64,000 nt of DNA from Nonomuraea wenchangensis (GTDB lineage: Bacteria; Actinomycetota; Actinomycetes; Streptosporangiales; Streptosporangiaceae). The notes under the pieces are model-generated. The model saw only the letters and a list, made by a program, of their open reading frames with translations. It was not told the DNA's origin and searched no databases. The position numbers were made by a program, and so were the translations under genes. The DNA lies in contig NZ_FOHX01000016.1 in the NCBI RefSeq assembly GCF_900111685.1, forward strand, positions 62,001-126,000, written 5' to 3'. The first letter of the stretch is position 1. Every line of letters begins with the position of its first letter. Below are positions 18,672 to 26,422 of the stretch, piece after piece.

Positions 18672-19619
18672 ATGCAGCTCGTCCTTCCGCTGCCCCGCAC
18701 CCTGACATCCCTGTTCGTCATCGCCGTGGCACGGCTCCCGGTCGCCCCCGGGTCACTCGTGCCCTGGCGGATCGCGCCGGCTCATCGCAGGGCGGCGCTC
18801 ACCGCGATGGGCGCCGGCCTCCTGACCGTCGCCCGGCACGCCACCCCATGGAGACCGGCAGGGGCGACGCTCCCCGCCGATCTTCTGCGGCGCCTGCGCC
18901 GGGCCACGGCCCACCTCGTGGTCGCCGCCACCGCGCCCCCGCACCGCCTGCCCGCCGTCGCGCAGACGGCCCGCGCGGTCGCCCGCGCCCTCGCCGACGC
19001 CTGCGACGGCGTCCTGATCGACCCCCTGACCGGCGCCTCCGTGCCCGCCCGCGGACGGCGTCCGGAGGAGCCCCCGGCCTTCGACCTGGGCGACGACTGG
19101 CTCGGCTGGGACGTTCAGGTGCACGACGCCACTTGCCCGCCGTGGGACCCCGCCGACACGGCCGGCTGCGACTGCCTGCGCATGACCTCCCGCGGCCTGC
19201 GCAGGTTCGCGCTGCCCGAGATCACCCTCGACGGCGCGGCCTGCGCCCACACCCTGTGCGCCACCCACCTCCTGCGCACGGTCGCCCACCACCTGGTCGC
19301 CGGCCAGCTCGCCTACCTCGCGGCCCATCCCGGCGCCCCGCACCGCCGCCTCGACGACTTCCTCCACGTCCAGCCTGAGGGTGTGGGGGCGCCGTTCGGC
19401 GTCCGGCTGACTCCGTACGACGCGGGCCAGGGCGAGCTCGGCCGCACCGGCAGCATCCGCCGGCTCAAGGTCGGCCCGGCCCCCGGCGCCGGGCAGGTCA
19501 CCTGCCTCAAGGTCGGTCCGCCCTCGGGCTTCACCGGCTCGGTCAACGACTGGCTCTGCGCCACCCGCGGCGCCCACCACGCCACCCTCACCTCCACCCC
19601 CGTCCTGGCCGCCGCCTGA
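18672..19619 (+). CDS. Hypothetical protein with Cys/His-rich centre, 315 aa
   Basis: No family recognised. ATG at 18672 is used because GGAGG precedes it at the right distance; 37 more codons upstream are open but low-complexity. The N-terminus (VLPLPRTLTSLFVIAVARLP) is hydrophobic and might be a membrane anchor. The middle (about 165-225) is rich in Cys and His: DATCPPWD, GCDCLRM, GAACAHTLCATHLL, a possible metal site. The C-terminus holds a short repeat, RLKVGPAPGAGQVTCLKVGPP (written here as two copies of LKVGP). It stands alone between treZ and a coiled-coil gene. Confidence 0.6.
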   Translation: MQLVLPLPRTLTSLFVIAVARLPVAPGSLVPWRIAPAHRRAALTAMGAGLLTVARHATPWRPAGATLPADLLRRLRRATAHLVVAATAPPHRLPAVAQTARAVARALADACDGVLIDPLTGASVPARGRRPEEPPAFDLGDDWLGWDVQVHDATCPPWDPADTAGCDCLRMTSRGLRRFALPEITLDGAACAHTLCATHLLRTVAHHLVAGQLAYLAAHPGAPHRRLDDFLHVQPEGVGAPFGVRLTPYDAGQGELGRTGSIRRLKVGPAPGAGQVTCLKVGPPSGFTGSVNDWLCATRGAHHATLTSTPVLAAA

Positions 19620-19660
19620 TCCCGTCTGAACCATCCGAGGCGGAGGGACGTCAAAGTGAC

Positions 19661-20269
19661 GTGATTCAGTTCGAGATGATCGACGAGGATCTGCGAACGG
19701 CACAGCGGCGGGCCCGCCGCCGGCACGAACTCGACGAGCAGCGGGAGGCGATCGCCGGCCGGATGCGCGAGACGCGGGAGGCGCTGGACGCGCTCGTGGC
19801 GTGGGACCCGGAGAGTGTGGCGGTGGAGGAGGCCAAGCTGAAGGCGTTCGACCGCGCGCTGGCGTCGCTGCAACGGGAGCTGGCCGAGGTCGGCCCGGCC
19901 CGGGATCTGTACGAGGAGCTGCTGCTGCGCAAGGAGCGGCGCCTCACGGAGTCGGCCGACCCGCGCGGCGCCGAGCTCCTGGAGCTCGGCCGGCTGCTGG
20001 CCGAGCTGGACGTGGAGCTCCCGGCCCGGGAACGCGCCAGGGACGCGGGCCGCGCCGCCCTGCGCCGACCGGGCGACCGGGAGGCGGTGGCCGTGTTCGT
20101 CCGCCACCTGCAGGCCCTGGGCATGACGATCGAGCCCGACGCCCTGCACGGCGCACTGGGGCTCCGCCAGGGGCGAACGCTGGTGGACGACCTGGAGAGC
20201 CGCTGCCGCGCCCTGGAAAACCTCCGCACCCGCCTCCGCAACCGCCGCGAAGAACTCCTCCTCGCCTGA
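19661..20269 (+). CDS. Coiled-coil hypothetical protein, 202 aa
   Basis: Soluble, highly charged, almost entirely helical protein; Leu, Arg and Glu recur in heptad fashion over residues 5-130 and again at 165-200, as in a coiled coil. There are no signal, membrane or catalytic motifs. GTG start with GGAGGG about a dozen bases upstream. It lies 41 bp after the 18672 gene on the same strand, so the two may be one unit. Downstream is a CGNR zinc-finger remnant. Function unknown; structural or scaffolding use is plausible. Confidence 0.6.
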   Translation: MIQFEMIDEDLRTAQRRARRRHELDEQREAIAGRMRETREALDALVAWDPESVAVEEAKLKAFDRALASLQRELAEVGPARDLYEELLLRKERRLTESADPRGAELLELGRLLAELDVELPARERARDAGRAALRRPGDREAVAVFVRHLQALGMTIEPDALHGALGLRQGRTLVDDLESRCRALENLRTRLRNRREELLLA

Positions 20270-20307
20270 TACCGGCGAGGCGGTGCTCCTCGCCTGATGC
20301 CTGCGAG

Positions 20308-20445
20308 GTGGTGCTCCTCGTCCCCGACCGCTGCCAGTGGGCTTTCTACGACCACTCCCGATCCCGTACGGGCCGCTGGTGCTCGATGCGCGTCTGCGGC
20401 AACCGCGTCGAACAGGCCCGCCGGCGGACCGGACAGACCACCTAG
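20308..20445 (+). pseudogene. Remnant of a CGNR zinc-finger protein
   Basis: An in-frame 45-codon stretch encodes DRCQWAFYDHSRSRTGRWCS and then MRVCGNRVEQARRRTG, the CGNR zinc finger found at the C-terminus of ABATE/CGNR regulators (Cys-Cys-Cys plus the CGNR signature), ending in a normal stop. The roughly 120-150-residue N-terminal ABATE domain is absent: upstream sequence in this frame is merely antisense or out of frame to the coiled-coil gene. The finger itself is intact, which implies a recent loss or recombination. An intact relative lies at 23455-23982. Confidence 0.7.
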
Positions 20446-20481
20446 CGGGCGCACCTCGGCCGCCGCCTGGGCGGTCCGGGG

Positions 20482-22080
20482 TCAGCGGCTGAGGACGGCG
20501 CGCAGGACCTGCTCCAGGGTGGCCAGGGGGTCGTCGACCATGGACGGGGTGCGCCAGGCGACGTAGCCGTCCGGGCGGACCAGGACGGCGCCGTCCCCGT
20601 TGACGCCGTACCGGTCGCGCCAGCACCCCTCCACGTCCCGCAGCTCATCGCCCACCAGCAGGCGGGTCAGTTGCACGCCCAGCCGTTCCTTCGCCATGCG
20701 CCCGGCGTCCATCCAGGCGTGACCGCCCTGCCTGTCGGCCATCAGGACGAAGCCCGAGCCGAACAGGTCGATGGTGGAGATGCGCTGGCCCTCCCAGTCG
20801 AGGACCACGTGCGGTGCCCGGCTGCCGGGCCGGCCGTTCGGTACGCGGGGGTCCTCCATGATGGAGCCGTCGTCGCCGGGTTCGTCCAGGATCGACGTGG
20901 AGTGGTAGCGGTGACCGATCAGGGCGCCGCTCGGGTCGGCGAGCGGCTCCGGGTAGCCGACGCGGGCCGCCGGCGGCATGCGTACGCCGAGGTTGGCGAG
21001 GTGCGCGTCGGCGGTCAGCGCCCCGATGGGGCGGCGCTCGGCGTCGTAGGTGTCGAGGAAGTCCGGCCCGGCCTGGCCGGTGACGACGAGCCACAGCCGC
21101 CAGGCGAGGTCGGCGCCGTCCTGGAGCGCCGTGCTGCCGCCCTGGCCGCCGGTGGGCGGCATGGTGTGGGCGGCGTCCCCGGCGAAGAAGACCCGGCCGG
21201 CGCGGTAGGTGTCGGCCAGGATGTGGGCCAGCCCGAACGTCGTACGGTCCAGCACCCGCACGTCGAGGTCGGGGCGGCCGGTCGCGATGCGGACGAGTTC
21301 GACGCAGCGCTCGTCGGTGAAGTCGGCCTCGGTCTGGCCTTCGGTCAGGTTGACGCCGAGGACGTGTGCGCCGACGCCGGTGCCGGTCACGATGACGCCG
21401 GTGAAGGCGTCGTTCTGGAGGTACCAGAGGGTGACCTCGCGCTCGCGCACCAGGCCGCCGAGGTCGGCGTCGAACATGATGGAGCACGTCTGGCCCAGCT
21501 CGCCCTTGCCGGAGGTGGGCACGCCGAGGGCGTGGCGCAGGGGGCTGCGGTAGCCGTCGGCGGCCACCACGTAGTCGGCGCGGACGAGCCGTTCCTCGCC
21601 GCCGCCGGTGCGGATGCGGGCGGTGACGCCGTCGTCGTCCTGGTCGAGTGAGCAGAGCTCGGTGGAGAAGCGCAGGTCGGCGCCCAGCTCCTCGGCGGCG
21701 TGCCGGAGCACGCGCTCGATCTCGGCCTGGGGCGCGCCGATCTGGGCGACCGGGGTGACCTCGCGGAGGAAGCTCATGTCCTCGTCCTCGCTGGTCATGA
21801 TCATGTGCGGGTCGGGGTCGGCCAGGCTCTTGGCGATGGCGATGCGCATGTCGTCGCCGATGCCGGCCCAGATGCCGGAGAGGGCTTCCTCGACGCCCGG
21901 CACGGGGCGCAGCAGCTCCACGGCGCGCGGGCCGACGCCGAACGCCTTGGGTTGGATGGACGTGCTCGGGTGCCGTTCGACCAGCATGACCGGCACCTCC
22001 CGCCAGGCCAGGAGCATCGCCGCGCTCAGCCCCGCGTACCCCCCGCCGACCACAAGGACCGGCACTCGCTCCTGCTCCAT
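20482..22080 (-). CDS. FAD-dependent aromatic monooxygenase (PheA/TfdB class A), 532 aa
   Basis: Flavin hydroxylase using NAD(P)H and O2 on aromatic or polyketide substrates. The N-terminal Rossmann motif VVGGGYAGLSAA binds ADP, a DG motif occurs in VVAADGYRSPLRH, and the GD motif is FAGDAAHTMPPTGGQGGSTAL near residue 305 (shown in part). The C-terminal thioredoxin-like tail (about 400-530) is as in phenol hydroxylase and tailoring enzymes such as TcmG or RdmE. ATG at 22080 has GGGGAG before it; a GTG 12 bp earlier is possible. An MFS transporter precedes it by 77 bp, so catabolism or detoxification plus transport is likely; the substrate is unknown. Confidence 0.9.
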   Translation of the reverse strand: MEQERVPVLVVGGGYAGLSAAMLLAWREVPVMLVERHPSTSIQPKAFGVGPRAVELLRPVPGVEEALSGIWAGIGDDMRIAIAKSLADPDPHMIMTSEDEDMSFLREVTPVAQIGAPQAEIERVLRHAAEELGADLRFSTELCSLDQDDDGVTARIRTGGGEERLVRADYVVAADGYRSPLRHALGVPTSGKGELGQTCSIMFDADLGGLVREREVTLWYLQNDAFTGVIVTGTGVGAHVLGVNLTEGQTEADFTDERCVELVRIATGRPDLDVRVLDRTTFGLAHILADTYRAGRVFFAGDAAHTMPPTGGQGGSTALQDGADLAWRLWLVVTGQAGPDFLDTYDAERRPIGALTADAHLANLGVRMPPAARVGYPEPLADPSGALIGHRYHSTSILDEPGDDGSIMEDPRVPNGRPGSRAPHVVLDWEGQRISTIDLFGSGFVLMADRQGGHAWMDAGRMAKERLGVQLTRLLVGDELRDVEGCWRDRYGVNGDGAVLVRPDGYVAWRTPSMVDDPLATLEQVLRAVLSR

Positions 22081-22132
22081 TGCTCTCCCCACCTCCGAGG
22101 ACGCGTACTATCGCGTTTGCGGCCGAGCGACA

Positions 22133-22170
22133 CGATATGTCGCGTCAGTTGTGAAGGTCAAGACATATCG
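22133..22170. promoter_or_regulatory. Inverted repeat before monooxygenase gene
   Basis: CGATATGTC (22133-22141) and GACATATCG (22162-22170) are exact complements 20 bases apart. The second arm lies in the last codons of the MFS gene. It could be a dimer operator for the monooxygenase promoter. Confidence 0.4.
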
Positions 22171-23429
22171 CGAAAGTGTCTCCGTGCGGGCCGGGTCCCG
22201 GGGGTGCGGACCGTGAGGGCCAGGGCGGTCGCGGACAGGGCGGCGAGCAGGCCCCATGCCGGCGCGAACCCGTGGAAGACGTCCTTGAGCAGGCCGAGGG
22301 CGGGCGGGGTGAGGATGATGGCGACCTGGTTGACGGCCATCGCGGAGCCGAGGGCGAACCCGGTCCTGCCCGGAGGCGCCGACTCGGCCAGATGGGCCAC
22401 CCATGGGCCGTACCAGCCGATGCCGAAGAACCCGAGCCAGACGAACAGGAGGGGAGCCGCCACCGGGGAGCGTCCGGCGGGCGTGGCGAGCGCGACCAGG
22501 CCCACGACCACCGCGACCAGGCAGACCAGCACCCAGGCGTAGCGGCCGGATCGGCGGTGACCGTCGGAGGCGCCGGATCGGCCGCGGTCGCTCCAGGCGG
22601 CCAGGCAGATCCGGCCGGCCGCGCCCGCCGCCTGCACGGCCACGAAGACGAGGGCCGCCGTGCCCGGTGCGAGGGACGCCGTCTCGTGCAGGTGCAGCAC
22701 GGTCAGGACGCCGATGCCGCTGTGCGCCGCGACCAGGCTCGTCCTGGACACCAGGATCCTGACCATGGCCGGCTCCCGCAGCAGACGCAGCCGCCCGTCG
22801 GCCTGCGCGCCCGTGCTGGCTTCGGCCTCAGTGGGGATGCCGGTCAGGGGGAGGGGCGGGCGGCGGCAGAAGGCCGTGAAGGTGATCGCGCCCAGGAATG
22901 CCACCGCCGCGCCCGCCACCAGCGTCGCGCGCCACCCGGCGGAGGCGGCCAGCGCGGGCAGTACGGCCGCCGCGAGTACGCCGCCCAGCGGCAGACCGGC
23001 CTGCCGGACGCCCATGGCCAGGCCCCGCCGGGACGGGTCGAACCAGGACGCCACCGACTTGCTGCCCCCGGGCTGGACGGTGCTGTATCCCGCGCCGACG
23101 ACCAGGAGGACGAGCAGCAGGGCCGCGTACCCGGGCGCGAGGCTTCCCACGGCCAGGCTCACGGCCACCACGCCGGCGCCCGCCCCCACGACCCAGCGTT
23201 CGTCGTGGCGGTCCAGGAGCTCCCCGGCGACCAGCAGGCCCGCCAGCGGGGCGAGCTGGGCGGCCGAGAGGAGGAGGCCGAGCTGGGCGGCGCTCAGGTC
23301 CAGGTCGTGCCGCAGGTGCACGCCCATGGCCCCGATGCCCTGGACGAAGAAGCCGGAGGCGGCCTGGGTGAACGTGGCGGCGGTCAGCACCACCCATCGG
23401 TACCGTCCGATTCCTGGGTGGCGGGTCAT
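22158..23429 (-). CDS. Major facilitator superfamily transporter, 423 aa
   Basis: Twelve-helix secondary transporter. The N-terminal half runs from WVVLTAATFTQAASGFFVQG; a loop between helices 2 and 3 has ELLDRHDERWV in place of the classic MFS motif, and STVQPGGSKSVASWFDPSRRG lies after helix 4, as in CynX/oxalate-formate-like carriers (quoted in part). A central cytoplasmic loop joins the halves near residue 200. ATG at 23429 gives a normal N-terminus (MTRHPGIGRYRWVVL). It is transcribed toward the monooxygenase and may import its substrate or export its product. It is divergent from the CGNR gene with only 25 bp between starts. Confidence 0.88.
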   Translation of the reverse strand: MTRHPGIGRYRWVVLTAATFTQAASGFFVQGIGAMGVHLRHDLDLSAAQLGLLLSAAQLAPLAGLLVAGELLDRHDERWVVGAGAGVVAVSLAVGSLAPGYAALLLVLLVVGAGYSTVQPGGSKSVASWFDPSRRGLAMGVRQAGLPLGGVLAAAVLPALAASAGWRATLVAGAAVAFLGAITFTAFCRRPPLPLTGIPTEAEASTGAQADGRLRLLREPAMVRILVSRTSLVAAHSGIGVLTVLHLHETASLAPGTAALVFVAVQAAGAAGRICLAAWSDRGRSGASDGHRRSGRYAWVLVCLVAVVVGLVALATPAGRSPVAAPLLFVWLGFFGIGWYGPWVAHLAESAPPGRTGFALGSAMAVNQVAIILTPPALGLLKDVFHGFAPAWGLLAALSATALALTVRTPGTRPARRHFRDMS

Positions 23430-23454
23430 GCCGCCAGCCTGCTGTAATGGTCTT

Positions 23455-23982
23455 ATGCATCTCAACCCTTACGGCGAGGATGCCGTCAACCTGGCCGCGG
23501 ACCTGGCCAACCGCCGCCCGGCGACGCCCGCAGAGCTGGCCGGCCGCTGCCGCGAGGCCGGCCTGGTGCTGGAGCGCCCGGTCACGCGGGACGACCTGGT
23601 CCGCGTGCACGCGGTGCTGGACGCCTGGGAGAAGGTCGTCGACACGGAGGACGAGCACGAGCGCGCCGCGCTGGTCAACCGCATGCTGGCCGACTCGGCC
23701 GCCTACCCCCGCATGACCGACCACGCGGGGGCCTGGCACCTGCACTACCGGGACGACCGGCAGACGCTCGGCGCGGTGCTGTTCTCGCTCATCTCCGTGG
23801 GCACCGCGCTGCACCTGGTGGGACGGGGCATGCATCGGCTCAGGCGGTGCGCGGTCGGCGAGTGCACGGCGATCTTCGCCGACACCTCGCGCACCGGCCG
23901 GCAGCGTTACTGCTCGCCGCGGTGCGCCAACCGTGACGCCGTGCGCCGCCACCGCGCGAGCCGCATGGCACCCGGCACGTGA
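23455..23982 (+). CDS. CGNR zinc-finger / ABATE-domain protein, 175 aa
   Basis: Putative transcription regulator. An N-terminal ABATE domain (about 1-125) begins NPYGEDAVNLAADLAN, the family hallmark; the C-terminal zinc finger is CAVGECTAIFADTSRTG...YCSPRCANR, with CANR replacing CGNR. The family is thought to sense a ligand through ABATE and bind DNA through the finger. It is divergent from the MFS gene with overlapping promoters, so it may control the MFS/monooxygenase pair. The ATG has TGTAAT six bases upstream and no Shine-Dalgarno, suggesting a leaderless mRNA. It ends 3 bp from the convergent thiamine-binding-family gene. Confidence 0.88.
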   Translation: MHLNPYGEDAVNLAADLANRRPATPAELAGRCREAGLVLERPVTRDDLVRVHAVLDAWEKVVDTEDEHERAALVNRMLADSAAYPRMTDHAGAWHLHYRDDRQTLGAVLFSLISVGTALHLVGRGMHRLRRCAVGECTAIFADTSRTGRQRYCSPRCANRDAVRRHRASRMAPGT

Positions 23983-23985
23983 GCG

Positions 23986-24276
23986 TCAGGACAGGTGGCG
24001 TTCCAGGGACTCGACCTTGGCCGTCATGCCGTCCGTCACGCCTTCGCGCAGGTCGGCCTTGAGCACCAGGCTCACCCGGGGCGCGACCTCGGCGACCGCG
24101 TCGACGGCCCGCTTGACCACGGCCATGACCTCGTCCCAGTCGCCCTCGATCGTGGTGAACATGGCGTCCGTGCGGTTGGGCAGGCCGCTGTCGCGGACCA
24201 CCTTGACGGCGCGGGCCACCGGCTCGGCGACCCCCTCGCCGACGCCCAGCGGGGTGATGGAGAATGCGACGATCAC
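23986..24276 (-). CDS. MTH1187/YkoF-type thiamine-binding family protein, 96 aa
   Basis: Small cytoplasmic ferredoxin-like protein of the MTH1187 (formerly DUF77) family; members form tetramers and some bind thiamine or hydroxymethylpyrimidine. Hallmarks: VIVAFSITPLGVGEGVAEPV at the N-terminus, a TDAMFTTIEGDWDEV centre and RVSLVLKADLR at the end. GTG at 24276 gives the correct family start; upstream codons are spurious. TAGGAT lies seven bases before it, a leaderless pattern. A terminator hairpin (24323-24348) separates it from the operon upstream. Confidence 0.9.
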   Translation of the reverse strand: MIVAFSITPLGVGEGVAEPVARAVKVVRDSGLPNRTDAMFTTIEGDWDEVMAVVKRAVDAVAEVAPRVSLVLKADLREGVTDGMTAKVESLERHLS

Positions 24277-24283
24277 CCTGCCG

Positions 24284-24289
24284 ATCCTA
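24284..24289 (-). promoter_or_regulatory. Putative -10 box, leaderless start
   Basis: TAGGAT on the minus strand, seven bases before the GTG at 24276. It fits the actinobacterial -10 consensus and the spacing seen at other genes of this window. Confidence 0.45.
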
Positions 24290-24322
24290 GCTGAGCAGGC
24301 GAAAGGCCGGGAGACGCGAAAA

Positions 24323-24348
24323 GCCACGACGCCGTCGAACGTCGTGGC
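24323..24348 (-). terminator. Intrinsic terminator after ung operon
   Basis: On the minus strand GCCACGACG pairs with CGTCGTGGC (nine bp, eight-base loop) and is followed by CTTTTCG. It lies 22 bp after the stop of the 24370-24699 gene. Confidence 0.75.
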
Positions 24349-24369
24349 CCACCGCTCACCCCTGCACGG

Positions 24370-24699
24370 TCACCCGTGGTCGTGGTCGTGCTCCTCGTCC
24401 TCTTCGTCGCTGAGCCCCTCGGAGGGCTCCACGCCGAGCACGGCCTCCCGGGGCTCGATCTCGGCGATGTGGTCGACCAGCGCCAGCACGTGGTCCGGCT
24501 CGATCAGCCACTGGAGCGCCGAGGCGCCGGTGTCGTCGGCGTTGACCAGCTCGGCCTGCTCCGTGCGCTCCTCCTCGGTGAGGTCGGCGTCCGGGTGGCG
24601 GATCTCGGCGAGGGCCGCGGCCTGCAGGGCGTTCATGTCGAGCACCTCGACGGTCAGCTCGACCGTGAGGCGGAGGTACTTCGGTTCTTCATCAGTCAT
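24370..24699 (-). CDS. Small acidic protein with His-rich tail, 109 aa
   Basis: No family recognised. The protein is strongly acidic: an N-terminal beta-like stretch (KYLRLTVELTVEVLD), a helical middle (EEERTEQAELVNADD, WLIEPDHVLALVDHIAEI) and a C-terminal run of Asp/Glu ending HDHDHG, a possible divalent-metal site. ATG at 24699 has TAGAGT seven bases upstream, overlapping the ung stop, so it can be made both from the ung transcript and from its own leaderless promoter. It follows ung by 10 bp. Confidence 0.72.
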   Translation of the reverse strand: MTDEEPKYLRLTVELTVEVLDMNALQAAALAEIRHPDADLTEEERTEQAELVNADDTGASALQWLIEPDHVLALVDHIAEIEPREAVLGVEPSEGLSDEEDEEHDHDHG

Positions 24700-24709
24700 G
24701 GCGACGACT

Positions 24710-25387
24710 CTAGGGCAGCTTCCACTCGACGGGCGCCGCGCCTTGCCCGACCAGCAGCTCATTGGCCCGGCTGAACGGCCGGGAGCCGAAGAAGCCGCTG
24801 CGCGCCGACAGCGGGGAGGGGTGGGCGGACTCGACGCGCGGCACCTCGCCGAGCATGGGGGCGAGGTTGCGGGCGTCGCGGCCCCAGAGGATGGCGACCA
24901 TCGGCTTGTTCCGCGCGACCAGGGCGCGGATGGCCTGCTCGGTGACCTGCTCCCAGCCCTTGCCGCGATGCGAGGCGGGCTTGCCGGGCATGACGGTGAG
25001 CACCCTGTTGAGCAGCAGCACGCCCTGGTCGGCCCACGGCGTGAGGTCGCCGTTGGACGGCCGGGGCAGGCCGAGGTCGCTCTCCATCTCCTTGTAGATG
25101 TTGACCAGGCTGCCCGGCAGCGGCCGCACGTCGGGGGCCACCGAGAACGACAGCCCGACCGGGTGGCCGGGCGTCGGGTAGGGGTCCTGGCCGACGATGA
25201 GCACCTTGACGTCGTCGAAGGGCTGGCTGAACGCGCGCAGCACGTCGTTGCCCGCGGGGAGGTATTGCCTGCCCTCGGCGAGCTCCTTGCGCAGGAACTC
25301 GCCCATCTGGGCGATCTGCTCGGCGACGGGTTCGAGCGCCGAAGCCCATCCGGCTTCGACGATTTCATTCAGTGGACGACCGGCCAT
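24710..25387 (-). CDS. ung: Uracil-DNA glycosylase, family 1, 225 aa
   Basis: Removes uracil from DNA by cleaving the N-glycosidic bond, starting base-excision repair. The water-activating Asp68 is in GQDPYPTPG, a Phe of the uracil pocket in GLSFSV, Asn in LLLNRVLTV, and the DNA-intercalation loop is HPSPLSAR with His189 and Leu193. Length is normal. ATG at 25387 has TAAGCT eight bases upstream, as in leaderless genes, and no Shine-Dalgarno. It is followed by the small acidic gene and a terminator. Confidence 0.95.
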   Translation of the reverse strand: MAGRPLNEIVEAGWASALEPVAEQIAQMGEFLRKELAEGRQYLPAGNDVLRAFSQPFDDVKVLIVGQDPYPTPGHPVGLSFSVAPDVRPLPGSLVNIYKEMESDLGLPRPSNGDLTPWADQGVLLLNRVLTVMPGKPASHRGKGWEQVTEQAIRALVARNKPMVAILWGRDARNLAPMLGEVPRVESAHPSPLSARSGFFGSRPFSRANELLVGQGAAPVEWKLP

Positions 25388-25457
25388 GGCCGTTGAGCTT
25401 ATCTAGGTCCGGTACGCCTTGTGTGCCGAACGCCCGTTGACCCCGTACCGGAATGAT

Positions 25458-25490
25458 CACGGGCGCCCGCCCCCGTGGCGGGCGCCCGTG
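25458..25490 (-). terminator. Terminator of the sugar ABC operon
   Basis: CACGGGCGCCCGCC (25458-25471) and its exact complement (25477-25490) make a 14-bp stem with a five-base loop, starting 8 bp after the stop of the last permease gene. Confidence 0.8.
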
Positions 25491-25498
25491 AGGGTCCG

Positions 25499-26422
25499 TC
25501 ACTTGACGGAGCCGGACATCATGCCCTGGACGAAGTACCGCTGGAACGCGAAGAACAGGATCAGCGGGATGATCAGCGACAGGAACGCACCGGACGAGAG
25601 AATGTCCATATTCGAGCCGAACTGCCGCATCTGCGACTGCAGGTACTTGGTCATCGGCTGGTTCCCCGTGTCGGCGAAGACCAGCGCGATGAGCATGTCG
25701 TTCCAGACCCACAGGAACTGGAAGATGCCCAGCGAGGCGATCGCCGGCTTGCCCAGCGGGAACACCACGGACGCGAAGATCTTCCACTCCGAGGCGCCGT
25801 CCATGCGCGCGGCCTCCAGCAGCGAGGCCGGGATGCCGACGAAGAAGTTCCGCAGCAGGAAGATCGCGAACGGCAGGCCGAACGCCACGTGGAACAGCAC
25901 CACGCCCGGGATCGAGCCGAAGATCCCGACGTTGCCGTAGAGCACGGCGATGGGGATCAGCGCGATCTGGATCGGCACGATGAGCAGGCCGACCACGACG
26001 AGGAACGCCGTGTCCCTGCCAGGGAACTCCATCCAGGCGAAGGCGTAGGCCGCCATCGCCGCGATGCCGATCACCAGGACCGTGGTCGGCACCGTGATGA
26101 GCACGGTGTTCCAGAAGGAGGCGGAGAAGCCGCCGCTCAGCAGGTTCTTGTAGCTGGTGATGGTCAGCTCGGCCGGCTTGGTGAAGATCGTCCACCAGCC
26201 CTCGGCGCTGTTGACCTGGTTGGTCCGCAGCGAGACCACCATCAGGCCCAGCGTCGGCACCAGCCAGAACAGGCCGAGGATCACCATGACGACCTGGACG
26301 GCCCCGCTGCCCAGGCGATCGACGATCTTGCCGGCGATGCCCCGGCGGGGCGCGCCGGCCCCGAGGCCGGACGTGGCGTCGGAGGGAGCGCCGGACGGCG
26401 CACTCGCGGTGGCGGTGGTCAT
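25499..26422 (-). CDS. Carbohydrate ABC transporter permease (MalG type), 307 aa
   Basis: Second membrane subunit of a CUT1 sugar importer. A Pro/Ala-rich cytoplasmic N-terminus precedes six helices; the ATPase-docking EAA loop is SLLEAARMDGASEWKIF near residue 200. ATG at 26422 follows GGAGGGAGAACAC and overlaps the upstream permease stop by 4 bp. No ATPase gene is present in the operon, so a shared MsiK-like ATPase coded elsewhere probably drives it, as is common in actinomycetes. A strong terminator follows. Confidence 0.93.
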   Translation of the reverse strand: MTTATASAPSGAPSDATSGLGAGAPRRGIAGKIVDRLGSGAVQVVMVILGLFWLVPTLGLMVVSLRTNQVNSAEGWWTIFTKPAELTITSYKNLLSGGFSASFWNTVLITVPTTVLVIGIAAMAAYAFAWMEFPGRDTAFLVVVGLLIVPIQIALIPIAVLYGNVGIFGSIPGVVLFHVAFGLPFAIFLLRNFFVGIPASLLEAARMDGASEWKIFASVVFPLGKPAIASLGIFQFLWVWNDMLIALVFADTGNQPMTKYLQSQMRQFGSNMDILSSGAFLSLIIPLILFFAFQRYFVQGMMSGSVK

